DNA from: Isosphaeraceae bacterium EP7
GTDB taxonomy: Bacteria > Planctomycetota > Planctomycetia > Isosphaerales > Isosphaeraceae
NCBI GenBank assembly: GCA_038400315.1
Contig: CP151667.1
Location: 558,001 to 622,000, forward strand
DNA: 64,000 bases
Direction: 5' to 3'
A model generated the notes under the pieces. It saw only the letters and a list, made by a program, of their open reading frames with translations. It was not told the origin of the DNA and did no database searches. A program made the position numbers and the translations under genes. Numbering within the stretch: the stretch's first letter is position 1; each line of letters starts with the position of its first letter. This document shows positions 24,966-32,982 of this stretch, in pieces.

Positions 24966-26573
24966 TTAGCTCTTGTTGCCGTTGCTACTTCCGGTCAGGT
25001 TGAACTTGTTCAAGAAGCTGGTAATTGCCTTGGGGAAGATCGACAGTCCGTTGTTCGACTTGACCGGGACCGGCTGCCGACGAAGGGGGGTGCTCTTGCG
25101 CTGGGCGATCAGGGCGGCCCGCCGATTGGCGGCGGCCACCCGGCCGATCTGGGCGGTGGTCCGGGCATTCGCGGCACTGGTGGCGGGCGTCGTGGTGACG
25201 GGCGTCGGCACCGTGCTCCGGCCATCTGTACCCATGACTCTCAGGACGATCGGGCTCGACGAACTGCCGTTGTTCGTCTGGAAGGTCTCGTCGACCGTGT
25301 TCTCGGGGTCGACCACGACCCAGATCCGGCCGGCGCCAATGCTGCTCAGGGTGATTCCCGCGGGGAGTTGACCCGGGAGCCGCAGCGTCTGGGTCAGGTC
25401 CCTGCTATAGCCGCCCTGAAGATTATCGACGCTGGTATCACCCAGGAAGATGCCCTTGTCGTTGCTGGTGTTGTTCCCGATGAGGTAGAACCGGACCTTG
25501 AAGGCCCCGCTGTCGACCTTGCCAAGATTTTGTAAGTTGGCAGTTACCTGGAAGTTCTGTCCCCAGAAGACATTTCCCGTGGGGGCCGTGACGGCTCCGA
25601 CGGCCAGGTCGGGCTTTTCAGCCGCCGCAGCGGCTGCGGCGGCCGCGATCGAGGTCGCGTCAGCGGCGGTGAAGATCGTCATCACGGTCTGGTCGAGTCC
25701 CAGACCTTGAGTGGCGACGTGCGGGGCAAGTGGGTTGGTCAGGTAGTCGGCATCAGCGACCAGGGTGACGGTGAACGTCGTCGCGCCGCCGACACTGGTC
25801 GGGATCGTGGCGGGCAGGGTGATTTCCTGCACCACGTTGACCGTCTGATACGATGGTACGGGCGGGATGGCGATGCTGCCGAGCGTGATGTCGCCGGCCC
25901 CGCCAAAGGCCGAGCCCGAGGGCGTGGCCACGACGCGGGCACGGGTCGCCGGGGCATCACCCGCCAGCGTGTTCTTGACCTGGGCCGTCACCTTGATCGT
26001 CGAGCCCCAGGCGACCTGGCTCTGAGAGACGCCGAAGGCGGTTCCTATCAACTCGGCGGGCTTGATCGGGGTGATGTAGACCGACGAGAGGTCCAACCCC
26101 TGGCCCATCGCCTGATTGTTGGCGATCGAGGTCTCGGGCAGGGTGTGGTTCGGGTCGATCTGGCTACCGACGTAGACCAGCTGGTTGGCGGTCAGCCCCG
26201 AGACGGGTGTCGAGGGGAGCCGGAAGACCTCGTCGTACGACGCCGACGCGCCCGGTTCGAGGTTGGTGTCGATCGTGAACGTCCCGAGCAACACCGCCGT
26301 GGATCCCACGTTGGGGGTGCTCGATGCGTAGACGGCCACCAGGGTCGGCGTGGTGGTCGCCGAGTCCCCCTGGTTGGTGATCGTCCCGATCGCGTGGAAC
26401 GCCTGGTCCCAATCCAGGTTATTCGGGGTGCTGAAGGCCGTGCCGACCAGGTCGGGTCGCCCGACTCCGGCCGCCATTAGCTGCCGTCCCTCCAGGGCAT
26501 CGAAACGGAGGATGATCGGCTTCCGCCCCCAGGCCCGATGACGCTCGGCCACCCGACGGTCTCTAGATGACAT
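24966..26573 (-). CDS. Exported CARDB-repeat protein with LEPR-XLL-like motif
   Basis: A 535-residue protein. ATG 26573 has GGGAGGAG upstream. Residues 20-32 read LRFDALEGRQLMA, a variant of the planctomycete LEPR-XLL sorting motif (consensus LExRxLLA). Three CARDB-like beta-sandwich repeats follow (about 40-150, 165-300 and 330-460), each with pairs such as PDLVGTAF, NQGDSATTTPTLVAVY and NLGKVDSGAFKVRFYL. CARDB is an Ig-like cell-adhesion-related fold. The C-terminus is basic and ends NKFNLTGSSNGNKS. Probably cell-surface. A further in-frame stretch reaches 26702 without a ribosome-binding site and is not part of the call. Confidence 0.86.
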   Translation of the reverse strand: MSSRDRRVAERHRAWGRKPIILRFDALEGRQLMAAGVGRPDLVGTAFSTPNNLDWDQAFHAIGTITNQGDSATTTPTLVAVYASSTPNVGSTAVLLGTFTIDTNLEPGASASYDEVFRLPSTPVSGLTANQLVYVGSQIDPNHTLPETSIANNQAMGQGLDLSSVYITPIKPAELIGTAFGVSQSQVAWGSTIKVTAQVKNTLAGDAPATRARVVATPSGSAFGGAGDITLGSIAIPPVPSYQTVNVVQEITLPATIPTSVGGATTFTVTLVADADYLTNPLAPHVATQGLGLDQTVMTIFTAADATSIAAAAAAAAAEKPDLAVGAVTAPTGNVFWGQNFQVTANLQNLGKVDSGAFKVRFYLIGNNTSNDKGIFLGDTSVDNLQGGYSRDLTQTLRLPGQLPAGITLSSIGAGRIWVVVDPENTVDETFQTNNGSSSSPIVLRVMGTDGRSTVPTPVTTTPATSAANARTTAQIGRVAAANRRAALIAQRKSTPLRRQPVPVKSNNGLSIFPKAITSFLNKFNLTGSSNGNKS

Positions 26574-26976
26574 AGGTGTCTTCTCCTCCCTGAGAAGGCG
26601 GCCCGACTCTGCGACTGCTCGCTCCGCCCCGGCTCCACGGCCGAGATTCGAACTCGGGGTACGTCCCTCCGTCGGCCGACTAGGCCTGCGGGGGGGGCGC
26701 ACTTGGCCGTGCTCGGAATCGTGACCTGTTCGACAACGACATGGGCCGTCGTCAAAGCTCGGGGCAATCCTTCCTGGATTCGCCTGGGAAGTTATCTCGG
26801 GTCGCGCGGGTCGTCAAGTCCAGCGTAATTCGCTCGGCTCGCATAATCCTCCCGTCCGGGGCGACCCTCCGGCGGGCAGGTCCGCCGCCATGATGTAAGC
26901 TCAAGTTGAGATGATGAGGCGAGATCCGACGGCCTCGCATCCCTACCGCACCACCGCCCAGTAGGAGATCCGCATC
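26574..26976. other. Divergent intergenic region
   Basis: These 403 bases separate the CARDB gene (minus) from the small Tyr/Gly-rich gene (plus). They contain a stretch resembling a tRNA T-arm (26641-26655) that does not complete a cloverleaf. The region presumably holds both promoters. No gene seen. Confidence 0.5.
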
Positions 26977-27387
26977 ATGAGTCGCACCCACGGGGCCTCG
27001 CTCCTCGGGATCCTGCTCGCGGTCATGTCGGCCGACGCCAGCGCTCAGGACCCGGCCGGCCCGCCGCATGCAAGCATCTACTATGCGGCTCCCGGGCTTT
27101 ACGCCACCACGTACGGGTCGCCGAGTTACAAGGTGCCTCGCACCTACTCGTCGTTCTCTTCCCCATATGGCGCAGGCTACGGCTACGGATACCGCCCGAC
27201 GAGCTTCCTGCCCGGCCCGTTCGGCGTCGGCCTCTGGCGTCCGGGCACCACACAGGGGTATGGTCCGGGCTCTTCCATCTACTCGACCTACGCCGTCCCG
27301 CCGGCCGGCTACCCCGTCACCATCCCCGCACACGCCCCCATCGGTGCCTACGCGCCGGGCTTCGGGCCCTCGCCGTTCGATCCCTGA
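26977..27387 (+). CDS. Small secreted Tyr/Gly/Pro-rich protein
   Basis: A 136-residue protein. The signal peptide MSRTHGASLLGILLAVMSAD ends near ASAQ. The mature part is rich in Tyr, Gly, Pro and Ser (ASIYYAAPGLYATTYGSPSY; GAGYGYGYRPTSF) and lacks Cys. AGGAG precedes the ATG. Similar short Tyr-rich secreted proteins recur in planctomycetes without assigned function; a wall or matrix component is a guess. Confidence 0.7.
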   Translation: MSRTHGASLLGILLAVMSADASAQDPAGPPHASIYYAAPGLYATTYGSPSYKVPRTYSSFSSPYGAGYGYGYRPTSFLPGPFGVGLWRPGTTQGYGPGSSIYSTYAVPPAGYPVTIPAHAPIGAYAPGFGPSPFDP

Positions 27388-27426
27388 CGTCAGGCGTTGG
27401 AAAATTGCCCCTGCGCCAGGAATGTT

Positions 27427-27457
27427 GGGAAGCTTGGAACTCCCAGGCTTCCCATTT
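27427..27457 (+). terminator. Intrinsic terminator after the Tyr-rich gene
   Basis: GGGAAGCTTGG at 27427-27437 pairs with 27443-27453 (11 bp, one T-G wobble), with a 5-base loop. ATTTCTCCC and an A/T-rich stretch follow. It starts about 40 bases after the stop at 27387 and insulates rpsA from upstream transcription. Confidence 0.65.
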
Positions 27458-27533
27458 CTCCCAAAATTACGGAAGACGCTTCATCCCGGCCCCTCACTTC
27501 GCTTAGGGACCGGGGGATCGCAACTGTCTTGGG

Positions 27534-27561
27534 TTGTCAGGACGGTTGAAGGTTCTATAAT
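27534..27561 (+). promoter_or_regulatory. Strong sigma70 promoter of rpsA
   Basis: TTGTCA (27534-27539) and a perfect TATAAT (27556-27561) are 16 bases apart. The expected start near 27568 leaves a 240-base leader before the S1 start codon at 27811. Strength and position fit a housekeeping ribosomal-protein gene. Confidence 0.75.
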
Positions 27562-27576
27562 CGTTGATTGCGTCAA

Positions 27577-27613
27577 GTCGACTTCGAGCGTGGCGAAGTC
27601 GACCGATTTTCTT
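27577..27613 (+). promoter_or_regulatory. Terminator-like hairpin at the 5' end of the rpsA leader
   Basis: GTCGACTTCG at 27577-27586 pairs perfectly with CGAAGTCGAC at 27594-27603, with a 7-base loop. It is followed by CGATTTTCTTTCC. It lies only about 10 bases past the predicted transcription start. It could be an attenuator, an RNA-stability element or the end of a very short RNA. Structure is seen; function is inferred. Confidence 0.55.
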
Positions 27614-27810
27614 TCCGAGTCCCCAAGGCCGGGGATGACGACCGATCCGGTTCGTCCACGTCACGGGTCGGTCGATGCGCGAATGATGCACGAGACGCCG
27701 GGACCGAGGGGCGACGCCCCGAGGGACCGACTCGTCGCGCGATCATCTTATTGCCGGCCGCCCCAGGGTGCGCGAGCCCAGGGGATGGATGGAAACCGAA
27801 CCCAACTCCT

Positions 27811-29907
27811 ATGGTCGATCGTAACCTCCTCCGTGAATTCGACGTCACCGACGAAGAGCTCGACGCGTTAGGTGCCGGGGCTGATGACGGCGGCGAATTC
27901 GAGCGTGTGCTCGGCGAAGCCCAGGCCTTCAACATCAATAGCATCGTGACCGGCAAGGTCATCGAGGTTGTCGGCGACCAGGTCGTCGTCGACATCGGCT
28001 ACAAGTCCGAAGGCTTGGTCCCGCTCAACGAGTGGGAAGATGAGCCCCCGCCCGTCCCGGGCGACTCCGTCGAGGTGCTCCTCGAGGGCACCGACGACGA
28101 CACCGGCGAGATCGTCCTGTCCCGCAAGAAGGCCCACAGGATGCGGGCCTGGGAGATGGTGATCTCCAAGTACCACGAAGGCGACGTGGTCAGTGGAAGG
28201 GTCACCCGGAAGATCAAGGGCGGCCTGCTCGTCGACATCGGCGTCAACGTCTTCCTGCCCGCCAGCCAGGTCGACATCCGACGCCCGTCGGACATCGCCG
28301 ACTATATCGATCAAGAAATCCAGTGCATGATCCTGAAGATCGACGAGGGCCGACGCAACATCGTCGTCTCGCGTCGTAAGCTCATCGAGATCACCCGCGA
28401 GCAGCAGAAGAAGCAGCTGCTCGCCGAGATCTCGCCGGGCCAGGTCCGCAAGGGCGTCGTCAAGAACATCGCCGACTTCGGCGCGTTCGTCGACCTCGGC
28501 GGTATCGACGGCCTGCTGCACATCACCGACATGTCGTGGGGCCGCATCAACCACCCCAGCGACATGGTCAAGATCGACGAGCACATCGAAGTCATGGTGC
28601 TGCACGTCGACAAGGACCGCGAGAAGATCGCGCTCGGCCTGAAGCAGAAATCGGCCAGCCCCTGGGAAAACGTCGCCGAGAAGTACCCGGTCGGTACCCG
28701 GGTCATCGGCGAAGTCGTCAACGTCATGAGCTATGGTGCCTTCGTCAAGCTCGAAGAGGGGATCGAGGGCCTCGTCCACATCTCAGAAATGAGCTGGACG
28801 AAGCGCATCAATCATCCCAGCGAGTTGGTCCAGATCGGCGACAAGATCGAAGTCGTCGTCCTCGGCATCAACAAAGAGAAGCAAGAAATCTCGCTGGGCA
28901 TGAAGCAGACGCAGGCCAACCCCTGGGATCAGGTCGCCGGCAAGTACCCGCCGGGCACCATGATCGAAGGCACGGTCCGCAACCTGACCAACTACGGCGC
29001 GTTCATCGAGATCGAAGAGGGCATCGATGGCCTTCTGCACATCTCCGACATGAGCTGGACGCGCAAGATCGGCCACCCCAACGAGGTGCTCGAGAAGGGC
29101 CAGAAGATCCGCTGCCAGGTCCTCAACGTGGACCAGGAACGCAAGCGAATTGCGCTCGGCCTCAAGCAGCTCAAAGATGACCCGTGGGAGACCGACATCC
29201 CGGGCCGCTACGGCCCCGGCGACGTCGTCAACGGCAAGGTCACCAAGCTCACCAACTTCGGCGTCTTCGTCGAGCTGGAACCGGGCCTGGAAGGACTCCT
29301 GCACATCTCGGAGCTGGCCGACCACAAGGTCGACAGCCCCGAAGAAGTGGTCAACGTCGGCGACGATATCGAGGTGAAAATCCTCAGGGTCGACCGCGCC
29401 GAACGCAAGATCGGCCTGTCTCGCAAGAAGGCCCAGTGGGTCAAGGGCGACGACGAAGAGGGCGAAGAGCCCGTGGAAGGTGCCGCGCCCAGCGGTGCCG
29501 GAGCCGCGGCGAAGGCCGAGGCGGCGAAGGCCGAAGCCCAGGGCCTCAAGGGCGGGCTCGGCGGCGGCGGACTCCTCTTCTCGATGGGGGGAGCCCCCTC
29601 CAGCACCGATGAGGAGACCGAAGGTCAAGGCGAGGAACTCTCGGACGCGGACAGCACGCCCGCCGACGAAGACCAGGCCGAGACCACCGAGACGGACTCG
29701 ACCGAAGCACCGGAAGCGGTCGCCGCGGACGAAGCCGTTGTCGCCGAAGAGGTCTCGGAAGAGGCCCCTTCCCACGAGGCCCCTTCCCACGAGGCCCCTT
29801 CCTACGAGGCTCCGAAAGCGACGGCCTCGGAGGAAGCTCCGGAAGACGTCACCTCCGACGATGAAGAAGCAGAAGAAAAGGCCAAGGCGGAAGCCGAACA
29901 GGCCTGA
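27811..29907 (+). CDS. rpsA: 30S ribosomal protein S1
   Basis: A 698-residue protein. Six S1 RNA-binding domains lie at about 44-107, 124-188, 212-279, 297-366, 383-453 and 470-540. Domains 3-6 carry the YGAFV/GLLHIS-type core. S1 helps the 30S subunit bind and unfold mRNA leaders. After residue 545 comes an acidic Ala/Glu-rich tail of about 150 residues with a short EAPSH repeat, longer than the tail of most S1 proteins. ATG 27811 is chosen because the family N-terminus begins there. The 20 bases before it show no Shine-Dalgarno, as is common for rpsA, which is often autoregulated. Flanked by its own promoter, leader and terminator candidates. Confidence 0.95.
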   Translation: MVDRNLLREFDVTDEELDALGAGADDGGEFERVLGEAQAFNINSIVTGKVIEVVGDQVVVDIGYKSEGLVPLNEWEDEPPPVPGDSVEVLLEGTDDDTGEIVLSRKKAHRMRAWEMVISKYHEGDVVSGRVTRKIKGGLLVDIGVNVFLPASQVDIRRPSDIADYIDQEIQCMILKIDEGRRNIVVSRRKLIEITREQQKKQLLAEISPGQVRKGVVKNIADFGAFVDLGGIDGLLHITDMSWGRINHPSDMVKIDEHIEVMVLHVDKDREKIALGLKQKSASPWENVAEKYPVGTRVIGEVVNVMSYGAFVKLEEGIEGLVHISEMSWTKRINHPSELVQIGDKIEVVVLGINKEKQEISLGMKQTQANPWDQVAGKYPPGTMIEGTVRNLTNYGAFIEIEEGIDGLLHISDMSWTRKIGHPNEVLEKGQKIRCQVLNVDQERKRIALGLKQLKDDPWETDIPGRYGPGDVVNGKVTKLTNFGVFVELEPGLEGLLHISELADHKVDSPEEVVNVGDDIEVKILRVDRAERKIGLSRKKAQWVKGDDEEGEEPVEGAAPSGAGAAAKAEAAKAEAQGLKGGLGGGGLLFSMGGAPSSTDEETEGQGEELSDADSTPADEDQAETTETDSTEAPEAVAADEAVVAEEVSEEAPSHEAPSHEAPSYEAPKATASEEAPEDVTSDDEEAEEKAKAEAEQA

Positions 29908-29921
29908 GCCGTTAACGGCTC
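29906..29921 (+). terminator. Palindrome over the rpsA stop codon
   Basis: GAGCCGTTAACGGCTC is a perfect 16-base palindrome starting at the second base of the TGA stop (29905-29907). In RNA it gives a 6-bp stem with a TTAA loop, followed by GGTCTGTTC. A weak first terminator or 3'-end element of rpsA. Confidence 0.4.
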
Positions 29922-30561
29922 GGTCTGTTCACGCCTGATCACTGCCTCCGATGTCAACTGACGGGCCGCCGACTCCTCCTCGCGAGGGGCCGGCGGCCCG
30001 CTCTCGTCGACTCCCCTCCCCGCTTTCACCTCCTCCCGACATGCACGCCCCACTCTCCTCGGATGCCGTCAATCGGGACGCCCTCTCGTCGGCCCGAGTG
30101 GGCGAGCACGCGCCAGGACGAAGTACACGCTTCCGGCCCATGGAATTCGGGCGATCGGCAGGACGCCCTTAACCGCCAAACCTTCCCAGGTTTCCAAAAC
30201 CTCTCAAGTTCACAAGTCAAGCCTCCGATAGAGAAGGCATGACATCCGGCGGGTTCCTCGAATGGGACCGGGCGTCGGGGCAAGTTGGACTAGGTGGCGA
30301 GAATCGCACCGGCCCGATTGGCCACGGTGACCTTGATCGGGATGACCTGCGGAAGCCTCCAGGGCTCGATCGTGCGGAGGCGGATGCCGACGCAAGGCGG
30401 GCCACGTGCCGGCCGGGATGACCCCGGCCACTCGGGGAGGACGTTGGGTGTGGTCGGTCGTGGGCCATGGAGGAGGGGTGCCCGGCGGGCATCCTCCGGC
30501 CGACCTCATCCGGTGCGCGGTCTGGACAAAACTCCTGCGATCGACCTAGACGAGGATCTTC
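29908..30561. other. Long intergenic region between rpsA and the sigma factor
   Basis: 654 bases. It contains the terminator hairpin at 29962-30000 and a set of short complementary segments at 30178-30202. The rest is GC-rich with no supported gene; short frames on both strands lack ribosome-binding sites. It should include the sigma-factor promoter, but I see no clear one. GAGGA before ATG 30562 is a normal ribosome-binding site. Confidence 0.6.
29962..30000 (+). terminator. Terminator hairpin downstream of rpsA
   Basis: CGGGCCGCCG (29962-29971) pairs perfectly with CGGCGGCCCG (29991-30000). The loop contains the CCTCGCGAGG palindrome. It is followed by CTCTCGTCGACTCCCC, with no clean T-run. 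About 55 bases past the rpsA stop. Confidence 0.55.
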
Positions 30562-31398
30562 ATGGCCCGGATTCGCCGATACCGCCGTGATACGGTGCAG
30601 AGCCCCCTGGAGACCTACCTCCGGGAGATCAACGAGGTGGCCCTGCTGACCGCCGACGAGGAGAAGATGCTCGCCCATCGGATCGCCGCCGGCGACAATG
30701 CCGCCCGCGAGCGGATGGTCCGGGCCAATCTCAGGCTGGTCGTCAACATCGCCCGAGGCTATGTCGGCAAGGGCCTGGCACTCCAGGACCTGATCGAGGA
30801 GGGGAACCTCGGACTGCTCCGCGCCGTCGAGGGCTTCGACCCCGCCGTCGGCACTCGGTTCAGCACCTACGCCAGCTACTGGATTAAGCAATCCATCAAG
30901 CGGGCGCTGGTCAACACGGCCAAGCCGATCCGAATCCCGGCCTACATGGTCGAGTTGCTCTGCAAGTGGCGGCGGATGGCGTCCGACCTGCAGGAGTCCT
31001 TCGGCAGGCCGGCGACCTTCGAGGAGATCGGCAAGGCCCTGGAGCTTCCCAAGAAGAAGCTGGCCATCGTTAAGAAGGCCATCAAGGTCTACAATCTCGT
31101 CCCCCAGACCGATCAGCCCGAGAATGGCTGGAGCCTGGGCGAGATGCTCATGGACGAGCGCACCAAAGCCCCCGACGTCGAGATGGTCGAGGCGGATAAC
31201 CTCAGGCTCGTCCTGCACCGGCTCGACGAGATGGACAAGCGCGAGGCCACGGTTCTCCGGATGCGGTTCGGCCTCAACGACATCCCGCCGAAGACCCTCA
31301 AGGAGATCGGCGAGTCGCTCGGCCTGACACGCGAACGCGTCCGCCAGATCGAGAACGAGGCCCTGGGCAAGCTCTCGGCCGTCTTTGCGAACGACTGA
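30562..31398 (+). CDS. RNA polymerase sigma-70 factor, RpoD/RpoS-like (group 1/2)
   Basis: A 278-residue sigma-70 protein. Region 1.2 (PLETYLREINEVALLT) is followed by region 2 with the -10 binding segment (GLLRAVEGFDPAVGTRFSTYASYWIKQSIKRAL). Region 3 comes next, then region 4 with the -35 helix-turn-helix (TLKEIGESLGLTRERVRQIENEALGKL). There is no long region 1.1, so this is a compact primary-like or stationary-phase sigma, not the full-length RpoD. Cytoplasmic, binds core RNA polymerase. Downstream of rpsA but separated by a 650-base gap and terminators, so separately transcribed. A strong hairpin follows. Confidence 0.95.
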   Translation: MARIRRYRRDTVQSPLETYLREINEVALLTADEEKMLAHRIAAGDNAARERMVRANLRLVVNIARGYVGKGLALQDLIEEGNLGLLRAVEGFDPAVGTRFSTYASYWIKQSIKRALVNTAKPIRIPAYMVELLCKWRRMASDLQESFGRPATFEEIGKALELPKKKLAIVKKAIKVYNLVPQTDQPENGWSLGEMLMDERTKAPDVEMVEADNLRLVLHRLDEMDKREATVLRMRFGLNDIPPKTLKEIGESLGLTRERVRQIENEALGKLSAVFAND

Positions 31399-31422
31399 TT
31401 CCGGATCTTGCTCGCAGAAACG

Positions 31423-31468
31423 GAGGCGGGCGCGACCACCCTTCCGGGATGGTCGCGCCCGCCTCTTT
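31423..31468 (+). terminator. Strong bidirectional-looking terminator
   Basis: A perfect 16-bp GC-rich stem (31423-31438 with 31450-31465) with an 11-base loop, followed by TTT at 31466-31468. It lies between the convergent sigma-factor and PEP-CTERM genes. On the other strand the stem is followed by CGTTTCTG, so it may serve both. Confidence 0.85.
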
Positions 31469-31494
31469 CGCGTTGCTGCGGAGGTCCTGCGATC

Positions 31495-32238
31495 TCAGTC
31501 GTCCGTCGCCGAGCGGTCGGGGGCGGAGAGCTTGCGGCGGAAGGCCAGGCCGACGCCGCAGGTGAGCAGCATGATCAGGGTGGTCGGCTCGGGGACCGGG
31601 AACGGCTTGGGCGAGTTGTAGCCCCGCGTGTTGCTGGTCGCCTTCACCGCCGAGAAATCCTTGGTGAAGCTCCCATCAAACGTGCTCAGCAATTCCGGCT
31701 GGATGCGCATGTAGGCGTCCTTGCCGAAATATTCCTTGAGAGCCCCGCCCGTGATCTTCAACTCGAAGTCGTACAGGTCGGTGCCGCTGATGCCCAGCGA
31801 GCCCAGGTCCTGCGAGCCGAACTTGGTCGGCGTGCCCGACAGGAGCAGGCCGCTGTAGGTCTGCTTGTCGGTGACGATTGTCCCCCAGAGCTCGTACTTG
31901 TTCGTCGGCGAGTCGGCCACGAGCTGGCCATTCGCGTCGAGCGTCGCGGAGACGATCTGCCGCCGCACCCCGTCGGCCGAGTTGGGCAGGATCGGATACT
32001 CGGAGGCCAGGGTCTTTTCGCCGGCGATCAGGTACGGCGTGTTCGTCACCTGGAACGTGCCCGTCCCGGTGGCGGGGTCGTAGACATACGACTGGACGCC
32101 GTTGATGTCGGCCGAGATGTCGGGGAACGCCCGATCCGCCGCGGGCCGGATCAATCCGGCGTCCGCTCGCAGGGTCAGGGTTGCGAGGAACAGGACGGTC
32201 AAACCCGCTTTCAAAGCGTAGCTGCGCATCCGGTGCAT
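31495..32238 (-). CDS. PEP-CTERM sorting-domain protein
   Basis: A 247-residue exported protein. ATG 32238 gives a signal peptide (MHRMRSYALKAGLTVLFLAT) and follows GAAGGGAA. The body is a beta-rich domain of unknown function. The C-terminus is a classical PEP-CTERM tail: VPEPTTLIMLLTCGVGLAFR then RK. PEP-CTERM proteins are recognised by an exosortase, which cleaves the tail for export and attachment to extracellular polysaccharide. No exosortase is in the window. The frame is open upstream to 32553 but has no start signal. Confidence 0.92.
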   Translation of the reverse strand: MHRMRSYALKAGLTVLFLATLTLRADAGLIRPAADRAFPDISADINGVQSYVYDPATGTGTFQVTNTPYLIAGEKTLASEYPILPNSADGVRRQIVSATLDANGQLVADSPTNKYELWGTIVTDKQTYSGLLLSGTPTKFGSQDLGSLGISGTDLYDFELKITGGALKEYFGKDAYMRIQPELLSTFDGSFTKDFSAVKATSNTRGYNSPKPFPVPEPTTLIMLLTCGVGLAFRRKLSAPDRSATDD

Positions 32239-32982
32239 GGGATTCCCTTCCGGTCGCCCCGATTGGGACTGATCGATGCCTCGCCCGGGCGTTGAGCCTC
32301 GGACGCGGCGGTGCCAATCAAATGCGATGTACCGAAGCAGAGAGGGACCGAACTTCGCTCCTGCCGCACCGGGTTCCTCCGTCGGACAGCGATGTCCGCG
32401 GCGAACGCCGGCCCGCCCCGAAAGCTCGTGGCGCGTTGATCGTTCGCACTCGCGTCGGCAATGACGCGGCCAGGTCGGGCAAACCTGAGATCGGGGACCG
32501 TGCCTTGGCTGGCACGAGGGAACTCGGAGGAGGCGTCGCCCTGTCTCGTGCACACAGAGCGCCGCCAGGAATCCGTCCCGGGTAGTCCAATCCTTGGTCT
32601 GTCGCGTCTCCGGCCGTTCAACCGACGTGGGGCGAGTCCTAGACTCGGCAAGGGATCCAGGGGGTCGACCGTGACTCCCCGGATCGGAGCGGCCGGACTT
32701 TAGGTTAATCGGCCAGATCTGTCAATCCGGAATTTCGCATGCGTATCGAGCTGTTTTTCATCCTTTTTGGTCATAGTAGGCACTAGTTTGGTTTGGGATG
32801 CCTGCCTCCCTGACCGGAATGATCCGATCACCCAAGCACGCCTCGTCAGGTCGAGGTTGGATGCACGCTTGCGGGCGAGCGTCGAATGGTCCATGAGTGC
32901 CCGATGTGTCGGTGTCTCGTCTCTTCCCGCGGCACCGTCCGTCGGGCGTCTCGTCGCGACGACACCCAAGGAGCTGAGACCG
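32239..32982. other. Divergent intergenic region of 744 bases
   Basis: Separates the PEP-CTERM gene (minus) from the first ELWxxDGT giant (plus). Small frames exist on both strands but none has a ribosome-binding site or family signal. Bases about 32700-32800 are less GC-rich than their surroundings, as expected for promoters, but no strong -35/-10 pair stands out. The AAGGAG at 32968-32973 is the ribosome-binding site for ATG 32983. Confidence 0.55.

Noticed and set aside
26634-26712. tRNA-like fragment (T-arm with TTCGAAT loop and matching acceptor bases on the minus strand)
   Set aside because: The T-arm is perfect and 5 acceptor pairs can be drawn, but no D-arm or anticodon arm fits and two acceptor positions mismatch. 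Either a degenerate remnant or chance. A tRNAscan-type search would settle it.
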